DNA of 64,000 nucleotides. It comes from Litsea cubeba. Its lineage: Eukaryota; Streptophyta; Magnoliopsida; Laurales; Lauraceae. Both the position numbers and the translations under genes were made by a program. Location of the stretch: contig WHSA01001455.1 of the NCBI GenBank assembly GCA_012931725.1, positions 248,001 to 312,000 of the forward strand. Reading direction: 5' to 3'. This document shows positions 10,452 to 23,610 of this stretch, piece by piece; position 1 is the stretch's first letter, and each line of letters opens with the position of its first letter. The notes below the pieces were generated by a model. That model saw nothing but the letters and a program-made list of their open reading frames with translations, was not told the origin of the DNA and searched no databases.

Positions 10452-11954
10452 TTTTTACACGGAACCGAATAAATCTAATTCAGTTCTTTCCCCGTAAAAG
10501 CATTGCACAAAATTATAGAAACGTCTTGTTCGAAAGGACATTATGACCTTTCCACTAAATCAGTAAATCGTCATGTCACAACCAATGTGACCATAAGGTT
10601 TGCAAAAATAAGTAAATAAATATTCACATAACTCACTGAGGTGATGCCTAAGAGGAGTCTTTCAAGAACAGAAACGGAGATGTTGCGCTCCATGTCAGGG
10701 ACTGAGAGGATGTTGCTGGGCTTTGGGTACTTCTTTTAGTGAAGCTGGCTTAGATTTAGGAAGGTAACCTTATTGACATGTAAAGCATTGAGAATTTGGG
10801 TCCTTCACGTTAAGGGTCATGATGGTTTTTTTATGGTCTGGGTCTAGCTAGGCGAAAGATTGTGAACCATGCATGACCCATTTGGTTATTTGGCCTAAGT
10901 GTACAACCACACGCAGCCATGGCAATAAAAATTAAGACAAAGGTCCATCTTATTTGCAAACTATATGTACTTTTTTACTCATACTATTGTTCTTCTGCCT
11001 CTGGTGATCTCTTTGGGGACTTTTCTCTGAAAGTCTTTGTTCCGTTCTTTGCTTTTTAATACAATTACCCTTTCAGCAAAATAAAAAAAAGAAACATACC
11101 TGAGTCATTTCAGAGAATAATAATAAAAAAAAAATCAGATGCACTTTCAGAGGTTCGAAAGCATAGAGACGCCTATATTTTTCTTTTTGGAAAGGAAGTT
11201 CCTACATTTGTGTTGCAAAATGATTTGCATTGTTTTCCTTTATTGTCGATAAAAAAATCTCAGCCATGAAAAGCTTAAAAACATGTAATTCTATCCATGT
11301 TTTCAAAATTGTACTTCACATCACATCACATCAGAGCTTTTATAGGGCCTTGTAATTAATAAATTATGGTATCATTTTTTTAATTAGAAAGTAAGAATTG
11401 CCTATTAATATTTTTTTTGAAAAATTGCAAATTCTTATGTTCTAAGTACTTTCACACAAGGGTGAATTGCATTGGCACGTTTAACAAGTTTTGACATCTA
11501 TATCTATAACCTTATTATAAAAGAGAAGAAGTTGTCCAGCGTTCACCTACTTAACAAATTCTCTCCACACCCATGGCCCACTTGGATGACAAATCTATGC
11601 ATGCCCACTTGGAAGGCATCACTTGCTGATGAATGTCTATTGTCTACACTTGTTTGCCATGGACTCTTCCCTCGTATTCTCGACTCTTCCACCCAAACAC
11701 GAAAAAAGGAAAGTTCACTTTTCCTCTCCATGCATTGCCCCATCACAGAAAGAAAAGCTCCACTTCTTCCTCCCCATACATCCCCTAGATGCAAGAAAAG
11801 CATCACTTCTTGCTCTCAATACAAGGCCCTAAACACAGAAAAGGAAGGCATCACTGATTGAGTATCATGATATGATTTTTTCAATCTCTCTCTAAAAAAA
11901 ATCTCAGTTTGTTTTTGTTCCAAAGATGGGAGTCTTTTTTTTTTTTTCTCTTTT

Positions 11955-12242
11955 ATATGTTGTAAATTAGGGTTCTTGTTTGCATTCCATTGATTGGGTT
12001 GGTCTCCACATCTGTGTTGTTTAGAAATTCGAGTGTACAATAATTTTTTTATTTTCTTTCTTCAATATGTTGTAAATTAGGGTTCTTGATTGCATTCCAT
12101 GGATTGGGTTTAGTTTCCACAACTATGTTGTCTAGAAATTTGAGTTTACAAAAATTATGGTTCTGAAATGTTACGAAGATGGAGTCTTTTGATTTCCTTT
12201 CTTCAATTTGTTGTAAACTTGCAGTTGAAGAATGCCCATTTG
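11955..12242 (+). repeat. Short tandem duplication, about 109 bp, unit 2
   Basis: Same arrangement as at 2005-2290, with the first copy at 11955 and the second about 110 bp later. Internal differences are one-base indels. Confidence 0.7.
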
Positions 12243-13405
12243 GATTTCATGTTATCTTTCTTCTCATTTGATTTATGATTTTATCTTTCTTGATTCAATT
12301 TAGAAAGGCCTGAGAAATGTATAAGAAACTGAAAATTTTCTTCTTTTATAAAATGTATAGGAAATAGTTGAGCAACACCAACATCTTGCTTCTAAATGAA
12401 TCTGAAAGTGGATTGGAACTATACGTAGGGGAAGTTGACTCTTGCAGCATTTTCGTAGTGTGGGTATAAGCAGTCAAAAAAGAAAAAGTGTACGGATGAG
12501 CACAACCACGATCAACATCTCGTGTAAAATACAAGAGAAATAAAACAGAACAATGTGAAACATATGTTCATAGGCTTCTGCATATTGCGTCTTTGTGATT
12601 ACTCTTATCAAAAGTTTTATTGGCCTGACAGGCCTTTCTTATCTGAAATTCATAATGCTCTTTGCTAATTGAGTGTGCATTGTATCTAGACCTCTGATTG
12701 AAGAGGACTAAGTCCATAATTCATGGGTTTGTTCGCTTTCTTCATTTTCCTTTAAGTTCTTAAAAAAGTAATTCTCAAGCATGACTTCTTTATTCTCTTC
12801 TCTCTCTTTTTCCTTCTTTTTCTCTTTTTTTTTTTTTGGTTTTGATGCATTTGCACAAAGATTCACACACCACATGAAAATAGGAAGTTCTTTCTCTCCA
12901 TTTATAACGTAGTATTGGTTTTGGGTTCCGCTATGATTGGAATGGGTCTTTTTAGGCTTTATCAATGTTTTATTCTTTTGTTTTTGGGCAAAGGACTTAG
13001 TTTTATTGACTTGTTCATTTTCCTTTAGATTCATAAAATAGTAATTCTCAAGGCATGAGTTCTTTTTTCTCTTCTTCTTTTTTCCTTCTTTTCACTTTTT
13101 TTTTTGGTATTGATGCATTTGCAAAAAAATAGGGAGTTCTTTTAAAATTAAATCCGAACAAATCCATAAGATGCATGATCCAACACTCAAAATGTTATAG
13201 AAATAACATAATAATTTGTAGCAGCTTACAAGGAGTTTTCCCTTATATAGAACTGAATCAAGAATTTAAGACAGCAGAATTACTGGATTTGTAGTGTTCA
13301 TGTTTAAAAACTTGACTCTTAAAAAGAATTACGGACTAGCATTATCCCTTATTTAGACTTGGCTTCTTTAGGTGATAATTCTTGTTTTGTTCCTCTTTTT
13401 TCTAG

Positions 13406-13649
13406 ATCAAGTTTATATTGCAAATGATATTTCAACTTCAAGAATCACTTTATTGAAGGTAATAGATTGGATTTATCTCTTTTTAAATATAAGCATATGT
13501 TGCCTTTCTTATTATTTATTGTTGTGTGGGTTTCTATATCCATTTTTTATGACATAAAATTTTCATTTGAGGTTAAACAAGTTTTCTGACATTTGTAGGC
13601 TGAAATTGCTCAACTATGTGTCAACAAGTGGTTTTGTGCCAGAATTTGA
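13406..13649 (+). other. Exon-like pair of unknown gene, unit 2
   Basis: A 53-nt segment (13406-13458) sits between a pyrimidine-rich stretch ending in TTCTAG and a GTAATAG donor. A 140-nt intron-like stretch follows, ending in TTTGTAG, then 17 codons ending in TGA (13599-13649). Read across the splice in phase 0 the peptide is DQVYIANDISTSRITLLK followed by AEIAQLCVNKWFCARI. I do not recognise the family. The substitutions I see between units here are synonymous: GTT/GTG, AAG/AAA, GTC/GTA/GTG. No upstream exons could be recognised, so this may be the tail of a captured or degraded gene. Confidence 0.35.
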
Positions 13650-15759
13650 GTTGTCCTATTGTTGCTTACCTAGCTATTAATGTTGAGTTCCATAGGATGA
13701 GCAGGATGTGGAAGATTTCAGTACATCAATCTGATAGCAACAAAAACATTATGAAGGTTATGATGATGAGTACGAATAAAATTTGGAATTAGTTGCTTTT
13801 GATGTCACTTTGGCCCTTTTTGTTTGCATTAAAATAGATAGGAATTGAATACATAAGGCTGATAAAAATAAAGGTCAAGGTGAATTTTCAAATATGATCA
13901 AGTATTTCAAGATTCATTTTTTAAAATTTTTTCCATATACAGAAAGCTTACTTGTTATCCATTTCCTTTTGTTTTATCTATATCTTGTTTAACAAATCTT
14001 TTATTGTGAGTTTTTTTAACTATGTATTTCTGCTCATAATATTTTATTATGGCATGGGCAGCTCTCCATTTGTATAGAAAGAAATAATGGGACAAAAAAT
14101 TGCATGTGATGGAAGTCAATGTAAATAGTTCTACATGTTGGTTGGTTGATGGCATTCAAGATCCAATATTCTGTATTTTATTTTTTTTATAACGGTAAAA
14201 TAATATTCTGCATTTGGTCTCAACCAAAGAATTTTTTGTTGAAAACATTTTGCATCAATGTGTTTTTCTCTTGGTGTATGGAATTGTATGGTGTTAGGGA
14301 AACGAGGAACGTAGACGCGTTGGATTGGTTGGGTCTTATTCAATCAGATTTAATTCATTGTGAGAATATTTTAGATTTATATTGCTTGTGGTTACATTAG
14401 TTGGGTAAGGGAGGTCTTATGCTACTGCAAAGAGCTGGCTCACATGTGGCTAATGTCCTCTGTTATTTTATCTTGTTTTATGCCCATGGTTTTCTTTTCT
14501 TTTGCTTTGACAGATGGAATGGTGGTTTAGTATTATTTTGTTTGTATCCAATGTGTTCTTGGCATCATAGAAAATTCTAACATCTTGAACTTGAGGTTGT
14601 ATTTCAATCTGTTCCTCCACCTGGACCAAAGTGATGATTGAGTTTGTCTACTTTATCTGTACTAAAATGTGTTCTAGATTTGAAGTAACGTGTTTTTAGC
14701 AAAATTGATGTATATGTAGGTTGATTTCTAATTTATTTCTATATACGTCGAAGAGTAATACTGATGACTTATTTTCTGCATTTTGGTTTTTATTTCTATT
14801 TGGGATAATGAGCGGTGGTTATGGGGTTCATGGAGATGGGTTTCTTGAAATGGAGATGGGTTTGATGCACCAGCCCATTTGAATTGTATATGCATTACAT
14901 ATGTAGTTGGGCATTTATGTATATATTCAATTGGCATGTCCTGTTTTCATATTAGGTGCCCAAACATCTCAGTTGTTTCATGTTATATACAATTAATAGA
15001 ATATATTTAAATATTGAATGTGTTTGCTTATGCATGCTATCATTTGCGGTTGAGTTTGTTCAATGTTATTTGAGAACCTTTTTTAGCATGAAAACATGTG
15101 CCTTGCAATGAAATGTAGAATGATGGAATGATTCTATTTGAGGTGGTTTTTCAACATCACCTGTAATTTTCTTCATATATTTGTCTGGACATTGCACGTG
15201 CCTTGCACGTGTGCAGGGATACACTAGTACATACAAACATGGAGACCACATATAAAAACATCCCATTACCAACCTGTATCATATTCCAAACATACAACCA
15301 CGATGCACATTGGATTTAATTTGAATCATTCCAATTCGAACACATTCACAAAATACACAAAATTCTGTAGTATATCTGTATATTTTACAACCAACGGTTC
15401 ATCAAAACTGATGAAACATCCACCAAAGTTCAGTAAAACATTTTTTCTGCTTTGTGCAACATATTCTGGTTTCAACTATTAATCCACACCATTCAACTAA
15501 ACCATCCATTTGAAAAACCTTTCAAGAACGCAGTTAGGCCTCTTTTGGATGAATCATGAAATGAATTTGGACATATCCAACGAACCATTACCTACTAATA
15601 GCATCTCTATGGGTTGTCATGGAAAACTCACTTCCAAGTTCCAAATATTGCTCTTGAAAGGGAAGCCTTCCACCTACCTTCTAACAAAAAAAACATAGCG
15701 CTTCCGAGTTCATGCAATACAAATTCTTACCAACAACAAAAAAAATTCCAATGCCTGCC

Positions 15760-15767
15760 TATATAAA
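15760..15767 (+). promoter_or_regulatory. TATA box, protease copy 2
   Basis: TATATAAA upstream of the ATG at 15856, in the same context as in copy 1. Confidence 0.65.
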
Positions 15768-16308
15768 GTGTTTCCCAAAATCATTTACTTGAAAAAAAAC
15801 CTTCTCAAATCATTTACAGAAAAAAAAAAAAAAAAAAACCCAATCTTACCACATAATGGATCTGACCTATCTAATTCTCTTCCTTTTATTAGTTGGCCCT
15901 TTGAAAGCTTGGGGAAAGAGGATTGGGATGGAAGTGATCTTCTACATGTATGTGCTGATGAAAGAGTACTAAAACAACTAAAAAAAGAGGCACTCTTAGT
16001 GTTCTGAGCTCTCTGTAGACCTGGATGAGAAAGATCGTTATTTTGCCTTTAAGCGTCGATTGGAGGGAGAAGGGTGCCGTAAGTTCCGTTAAAGCGCCAA
16101 CGGCAATGTGGTAGAAACACAATTTGGATTATTTTTCTAAAATTAATTGCTCTCTGTTTTGGCAAATCTTATTTATCTAAAATAGAACTGTAAGGAATAG
16201 ATCTGCATAATATAGATGTTTGAATAAATAGACTGTTTGGTAGATCGAAAAGATAATTTAAAATAGGCTTTTTAAAACCAACGATATAGATTTTTTCACA
16301 AAATCCTG

Positions 16309-16890
16309 TAGATGCACAAGGAATTAATGGTACAAAATTGAACTCTTAGCTGTTTATGGTGGTTTAAAGAGGATCAGTGGCTTGGATTTTAATCTTGGAG
16401 TTGGAGCCCACAAAAAATCTAAAAATACATGTATCTAATTTTGGACTTTTCTCAAATATCTTGAGAACTATGACAGATCAACGGCTTCAAATTAAACTTA
16501 GTGGACATACTTGAGGATATAAAAGCCCCAATGGTTCAGATCTACGTTATCTAGCCCACAATTAAATAAAAAAAAAGAAAAAAAAAGGCTGGAATTCAAT
16601 CACGGGAAAACACATGCCACTACATGCCAGAATCCAACCATATACATATACATCAACGGCTCATAGTTTTTCAGAGATTTCTCGAGATCTACAAGGAATT
16701 AATGTCTGAAATTTTAACAGATATCCGTGACTGTCATTCTAAAGAGACCAACGACTTGGATCTTGATATGGGGTCCCACAGAAGTCTAGAAATACGTATT
16801 TAAGCGTTCATGGTTCTCACACATATCTCGAGATCCTTCACAAATCAACGGCTTAAATTTTGTGTTGGTGGCGTGTATGAGCTTTGTAAA
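16309..16890 (+). repeat. Diverged direct duplication in intron, copy 2
   Basis: Same pair as in copy 1, at about 16309-16522 and 16685-16890. Confidence 0.55.
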
Positions 16891-17620
16891 GACTTTTATC
16901 GGTTCAGATCTCAATTTAGGGGGTCATGATCTAAAAAGAAAGACAAAAAAAAAAAAGTACACAGGGGTCCATCTATTAAAGCTATTGTAGCACTGCCTCT
17001 TCTACCCGCGTCAGACATAATTGTCTGTTCTGATGGACTCCTTCATGCCACAGACATTAATGTCTACACCACTGTTCATATGACATATAGGATGCAGTAA
17101 ACAAACAATATATTTTCTAAAAATGTCTATCTGATCCACTTTTAGACAAATATACGTCCTACGGTAATAATTGTCTCTATTTCACTTAATACGGATTTTA
17201 ACAGCTAAAAGTCCATTTGGGGAGCTATTTTGGTAATAAGAGGTAAGAGTGGGTGTTGTGGGCCATCCTATCTTATATTTATCTTAGCTGAAAGGCTGAG
17301 AAAGGTATATCATATCCTCTTTTATATATTTTTTTGTTATTAATCTTTTAAACTCTATGATAATTATAGCTAACATATATGCCATCAGAATTGTGATTTT
17401 ATGAATTCCATTATCATTTGAATTGCAATGATGACATTTTTTTTTTCTTACCCATCTTGTCACTTTCTAATATTGAATGGGCAAATGATACCCCTAACTT
17501 GCTATATAGGAGAGCTCACCGCAGATTTCATTCTGATTTCATCATCCAATCATGATGAAATATATGTTTGTGAAACGTTGTGGGTGATTGTTCCTATTAT
17601 TATTAAAATCGTTGTTGTTG

Positions 17621-17621
17621 A

Positions 17622-17654
<33 letters not shown>
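17621..17654 (+). repeat. ATT microsatellite in intron, copy 2
   Basis: About 34 bp of uninterrupted ATT repeats. Confidence 0.9.
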
Positions 17655-18026
17655 GTTGCAAATTTGGATTGCCCTGAAAATCTGCCACATTGGAAGATCC
17701 TAGCCATCCAATTTTCAGGTACAAATAGTCAAATAGCAAGCAAGAAAAAAATGAAAAAAATGCTCCGTTTGTTCTTCCATTCAACAGTCCTAATCATGCA
17801 ATCATGATGAAATTCAGTTCTGTGCAATTAATCTGATGTGGGTGGATTGTTCCTACTCTCTCTCAAAATTGTAAATTGTAGGATGACACATATACAATAT
17901 CTTACTGCATCCATGTTGAGACCATTCATCAGTGACCTATACGGTTGATCTCATGGGCCACACAGTCAATGCTAGTTTTCCTTGAAGTCTGAATATTGCA
18001 TGCAAGTCCAAAAATGAGGTGATACG

Positions 18027-18170
18027 TTTTTTTTTCTTTTAATAACAGAGGGTGTCCCAGCTCTTTGCGCCGGACTAATCCCTACAGGACCAAGGGAGCC
18101 GGGAAAATCTCCGGTGGCCTAGTTTAATTTCGAACCCTCAACCATCTGGACCAAACCTAGTCCTAATAAT
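18027..18170 (-). mobile_element. SINE-like fragment in intron, copy 2
   Basis: Same fragment and position in the intron as at 8077-8220, practically unchanged. Confidence 0.5.
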
Positions 18171-19025
18171 GATAGTTAGGAGTGTGAATTGACAAAAAAA
18201 AAAAAAAAGAAAAAAAAAGGAAAAAGAAAAGAAAAGAAAAGGGTTTCAGACCTTTTATATATACATCTATGCTAAGGAGAGTGAATTTGACAAGGAGATA
18301 ATTTTTGTTCACTGGCAACCTACTGCTTAACGGGCCCTTATATATATACTCTTTCTGTTTTGAAAACAGGATCTTGTTGGGCATTCTCAGCCATAGGCGC
18401 AGTTGAAGGAATACATCAAAATCCAAAGCCATAAATTGCTGAATCTCTCGGCCCAACAATTAGTTTGACTGTGACAAAGGGAATCGAGGCTGTAAATCTG
18501 GCACTGTGGGGCCCGCATTCGAGTATAATTACCAAACATGGCATTGCACTCAAGATGACTATCCATATACTGGTGAAGATGGCCATTGTAACAGCCATGT
18601 CTCCACCCATCGGTTGATAGGGGGTTCCAGTTATGTGCCAGCCACGGAGAGGCATTTTAATGGCCGCAGTAGTAAGGCAGCCTATTTCTGCTTACGTTGC
18701 AATAGATGAAATTGCCTTTTGGGAATATAAAGGCAGCATCTTCAAAGGCCCCTGTGGCACAAAATTGAACCATGCCATCCTTGTTGTGGGATACGGGACT
18801 ACTCATAAAGGAACAAAATACTGGATAGTCAAAAATTCATGGGGACGTAAGTGGGGTGAAGGTGGCTTCATGCTGATGGAGAGGGACATAGGTGAGAAGG
18901 GCCTCTGCGGGATTGCGTCTCTTGCTTCCTATCCAATCCCAGTGTAACATTAACAAAAAAAAAAAAAAATAGTTCCCTCTTATAGTTTATGTTTTATTCC
19001 TCTTAAGAAAAGAAAAAATATTATC

Positions 19026-19031
19026 AATAAA
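19026..19031 (+). terminator. Polyadenylation signal, protease copy 2
   Basis: AATAAA about 79 bp after the stop codon, same context as copy 1. Confidence 0.5.
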
Positions 19032-19119
19032 CTTTGCTACTTACCAAAATAAAAAATAAAAAAATAGTTCCCTATTTGTTGTCATTACTAGTTTATGTCT
19101 TATTTCGTGTTAATAAAGA

Positions 19120-19598
19120 AGAAATGACTAGCTCGGGGAAGGGTCATGCATACCACTTTCCCAGCCATTCAACCCGTTAAAATGTGACAATTAAAGTGCA
19201 CCAACATGTGAAGCTGGTCACCATCTTGGAAGGCATATGATCAGAATTATAAACCAACAGGCTGAGAAAATCTTGGCTTAGGGCCTGTAAATTGATTGAG
19301 TGGAATATGAATATCTAACCATTTACAGATCTAAGATTTGCAAGGAAGAGGGCAAAAGAGAACAAATGAGAAACTGGTTCCTTAGGAAAAAGCTACCTAA
19401 GTTTACTGCATTTTATATTGGCATGAGTTCCTGTAACGCTCATGATTTCATTTTAGACACACGAGGCCTCCTTTTCATGACCAACCTGCACATACATATC
19501 ACACTCCCACGCTGATTTAAATCACAATCTTCAGATGTCAGTCGGTACTTTCCCGAGCTCAAGTAAGTGGATGAAAATCTAATTCATTGCCCCTCCAT
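19120..19598 (+). repeat. Protease 3' flank module, unit 2
   Basis: Same module as at 9164-9640, ending at the MITE target site. Confidence 0.9.
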
Positions 19599-19923
19599 TA
19601 GGGCTGATCAACCGGATCCCTAAAATGAAGGACCGGACCGGTCCAAACCGCTTCGGTTCGACCACTTAAAGTGGTCCGGACCGGTTTTCCATTTTTTTTT
19701 TTTTCATTTTCACCTCACATCTAAAAAGTGGGCAAATGTCAAATGAATGAATGATGGATTTTACAAATGGATGCTGGGCTCATGCCTCATGAGCTCATCA
19801 ATATGAAAATTCTTATTATTATTATTTTAATAAATCCGGTCTGGTCTGGTCCAGACCGGACCCCAAAAGGCCTGGTTCGGACCGGACCGGATTTGGACCA
19901 CTAAGACTGCAAATCCGGTCCGG
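19599..19923. mobile_element. hAT-type MITE, right end lost at unit junction 2
   Basis: Same truncated element as at 9641-9965, next to CCCTCCAT at 19591-19598. Confidence 0.8.
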
Positions 19924-20277
19924 ACTAATGATGGGTAAAATATGTAATATTTAACACTGATTAGCTCACATTCAAAGGGTTTTTATAATATGGTCCCACC
20001 ACTATAAGAATTATAATATGGGCCCACCTTTTGTGATTGTGACCCCATATGACCCAGCTTTAAGAATGATAAAGTTAGGTGACCTTTTCTAAGATTGTAA
20101 ACATGTGGCCTACCTTTAGAAATTGAGTTATATCTACCATAATTCCAAGAAATCTAGCATGGCTTAGACCTTTGAGACCTTTTTATTTTTTTTGTAAGAA
20201 GTGTTGTTTTTTAACATTGGGATTTCGAAGTCAACATGACTACTTTTTTGTGCGAACTTAGTAATCCATTTTTACAC

Positions 20278-20410
20278 AGAGGGATGCTACACAGCCTAGG
20301 AATTGTGCCCACGCTGTGGCACGGACCCAGGGGGACCGTTGGACGCATCCCACGGTCCCCCTGGGGTCCGTGCCACAGCCCGGGCACATTTCCCGAGCTG
20401 TGGACTTTTC
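20278..20410. mobile_element. Foldback MITE-like element, copy 3
   Basis: Flanked by TTTTTACAC at 20269-20277 and 20411-20419, arms 20304-20339 and 20352-20388. The right arm has GGGGTCCG where copies 1 and 2 have GGGGCCCG, a change that improves pairing with the left arm. Confidence 0.6.
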
Positions 20411-21905
20411 TTTTTACACGGAACCGAATAAATCTAATTCAGTTCTTTCCCCGTAAAGCATTGCACAAAATTATAGAAACGTCTTGTTCGAAAGGACATT
20501 ATGACCTTTCCACTAAATCAGTAAATCTTCATGTCACACCAATGTGACCATAAGGTTTGCAAAAATAAGTAAATAAATAATCACATAACTCACTGAGGTG
20601 ATGCCTAAGAGGAGTCTTTCAAGAACAGAAACGGAGATGTTGCGCTCCATGTCAGGGACTGAGAGGATGTTGCTGGGCTTTGGGTACTTCTTTTAGTGAA
20701 GCTGGCTTAGATTTAGGAAGGTACCCTTATTGACATGTAAAGCATTGAGAATTTTTGGGTCCTTCACGTTAAGGGTCATGATGGTTTTTTTATGGTCTGG
20801 GTCTAGCTAGGCGAAAGATTGTGAACCATGCATGACCCATTTGGTTATTTGGCCTAAGTGTACAACCACACGCAGCCATGGCAATAAAATTAAGACAAAG
20901 GTCCATCTTATTTGCAAACTATATGTACTTTTTTACTCATACTATTGTTCTTCTGCCTCTGGTGATCTCTTTGGGGACTTTTCTCTGAAAGTCTTTGTTT
21001 TGTTCTTTGCTTTTAATACAATTACCCTTTCAGCAAAATAAAAAAAGAAACACATACCTGAGTCATTTCAGATAATAATAATAAAAAAATCAGATGCACT
21101 TTCAGAGGTTAGAAAGCATAGAGACGCCTATATTTTTCTTTTTGGAAAGGAAGTGCCTACATTTGTGTTGCAAAATGATTTGCATTGTTTTCCTTTATTG
21201 TCGATAAAAAAATCTCAGCCATGAAAGCTTTAAAACATGTATTCTATCCATGTTTTCAAAATTGTACTTCACATCACATCACATCAGAGCTTTTATAGGG
21301 CCTTGTAATTAATAAATTATGGTATCATTTTTTTAATTAGAAAGTAAGAATTGCCTATTATATTTTTTTTTGAAAAATTGCAAAATTCTTATGTTCTAAG
21401 TACTTTCACACAAGGGTGAATTGCATTGGCACGTTTAACAAGTTTTGACATCTATATCTATAACCTTATTATAAAAGAGAAGAAGTTGTCCAGCGTTCAC
21501 CTACTTAACAAATTCTCTCCACACCCATGGCCCACTTGGATGACAAATCTATGCATGCCCACTTGGAAGGCTCACTTGCTGATGAATGTCTATTGTCTAC
21601 ACTTGTTTGCCATGGACTCTTCCCTCGTATTCTCGACTCTTCCACCCAAACACGAAAAAGGAAAGTTCACTTTTTCCTCTCCATGCATTGCCCCATCACA
21701 GAAAGAAAGCTCCACTTCTTCCTCCCCATACATCCCCTAGATGCAAGAAAAGCATCACTTCTTGCTCTCAATACAAGGCCCTAAACACAGAAAAGGAAGG
21801 CATCACTGATTGAGTATCATGATATGATTTTTTCAATCTCTCTCTAAAAAAAATCTCAGTTTGTTTTTGTTCCAAAGATGGGAGTCTTTTTTTTTTTTCT
21901 CTTTT

Positions 21906-22192
21906 ATATGTTGTAAATTAGGGTTCTTGTTTGCATTCCATTGATTGGGTTGGTCTCCACATCTGTGTTGTTTAGAAATTCGAGTGTACAATAATTTTTT
22001 TATTTTCTTTCTTCAATATGTTGTAAATTAGGGTTCTTGATTGCATTCCATGGATTGGGTTTAGTTTCCACAACTATGTTGTCTAGAAATTTGAGTTTAC
22101 AAAAATTATGGTTCTGAAATGTTACGAAGATGGAGTCTTTTGATTTCCTTTCTTCAATTTGTTGTAAACTTGCAGTTGAAGAATGCCCATTT
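21906..22192 (+). repeat. Short tandem duplication, about 109 bp, unit 3
   Basis: Same arrangement as at 2005-2290. The third repeat ends in CCCATTTGGG, a variant shared with unit 4. Confidence 0.7.
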
Positions 22193-23366
22193 GGGTTTCA
22201 TGTTATCTTTCTTCTCATTTGATTTATGATTTTATCTTTCTTGATTCAATTTAGAAAGGCCTGAGAAATGTATAAGAAACTGAAAATTTTCTTCTTTTAT
22301 AAAATGTATATGAAATAGTTGAGCAACACCAACATCTTGCTTCTAAAATGAATCTGAAAGTGGATTGGAACTATACGTAGGGGAAGTTGACTCTTGCAAG
22401 CATTTTTCGTAGTGTGGGTATAAGCAGTCAAAAAAGAAAAAGTGTACGGATGAGCACAACCACGATCAACATCTCATGTAAAATACAAGAGAAATAAAAC
22501 AGAACAATGTGAAACATATGTTCATAGGCATCTGCATATTGCGTCTTTGTGATTAATCTATCAAAAGTTTTATTGGCCTCACAGGCCTTTCTTATCTGAA
22601 ATTCGTAATGCTCTTTGCTAATTGAGTGTGCATTGTATCTAGACCTCTGATTGAAGAGGACTAAGTCCATAATTCATGGGTTTGTTCGCTTTCTTCATTT
22701 TCCTTTAAGTTCTTAAAAGAGTAATTCTCAAGCATGACCTCTTTATTCTCTTCTCTCTGTTTTTTTTTTTCCTTCTTTCCTTTTTTTTTTTTTTTTTTTG
22801 GTTTTGAAGCATTTGCACAAAGATTCACACACCACACGAAAATAGGAAGTTCTTTCTCTCCATTTATAACGTAGTATTGGTTTTGGGTTCCGCTATGATT
22901 GGAATGGGTCTTTTTAGGCTTTATCAATGTTTTATTCTTTTGTTTTTGGGCAAAGGTCTTGGTTTTATTGGCTCTGTTCATTTTCCTTTAGATTCTTAAA
23001 ATAGTAATTCTCAAGCATGAGTTCTTTATTCTCTTCTTTTTTTTTCCTCGTTTTCACTTTTCTTTTTGGTATTGATCCATTTACAAAAAATAGGGAGTTC
23101 TTTTAAAATTAAATCCGAACAAATCCATAAGATGCATGATCCAACACTCAAAATGTTATAGAAATAACATAATAATTTGTAGCAGCTTACAAGGAGTTTT
23201 CCCTTATATAGAACTGAATCAAGAATTTAAAACAGCAGAATTGCTGGAATTGTAGTGTTCATGTTTAAAAACTCGACTCTTAAAAAGAATTACGGACTAG
23301 CATTCTGCCTTATTTAGAGTTGGCTTCTTTAGGTGATAATTCTTGTTTTGTTCCTCTTTTTTCAAG

Positions 23367-23610
23367 ATCAAGTGTATATTGCAAATGATATTTCAACTTC
23401 AAGAATCACTTTATTGAAGGTAATAGATTGGATTTATCTCTTTTTAATTATAAGCATATGTTGCCTTTCTTATTATTTATTGTTGTGTGGGTTTCTATAT
23501 CCATTTTTTATGACATAAAATTTTCATTTTAGCTTAAACAAGTTTTCTGGCATTTGTAGGCTGAAATTGCTCAACTATGTGTAAACAAGTGGTTTTGTGC
23601 CAGAATTTGA
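23367..23610 (+). other. Exon-like pair of unknown gene, unit 3
   Basis: Segments 23367-23419 and 23560-23610, with the same peptide as in unit 2. The acceptor is TTCAAG instead of TTCTAG, which still keeps AG. GTG and GTA replace GTT and GTC at valine codons. Confidence 0.35.

Larger units (their letters stand above)
15856..18947 (+). pseudogene. Papain-like cysteine protease copy 2, frameshifted in both exons
   Basis: Exon 1 is 15856-16110 and exon 2 is 18370-18947. Relative to copy 3, exon 1 lacks one C (GGCCCTTTG) and has three extra T. Exon 2 has four one-base insertions and one deletion. The splice donor reads GTAGAAAC instead of GTAAGAAAC. The last roughly 100 codons (18633-18947) remain open and keep the His and Asn active-site regions. 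Nearly all changes add or drop a base in a run of like bases, the signature of long-read consensus errors as much as of pseudogene decay. As written it cannot make a protease. Confidence 0.8.
9966..19923 (+). repeat. 10-kb tandem unit 2 (protease-bearing)
   Basis: Second complete unit, 9,958 bp, with the same layout as unit 1. It has the highest density of one-base indels in the protease exons and elsewhere. Either this unit is decaying or consensus polishing was weakest here. Confidence 0.95.
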
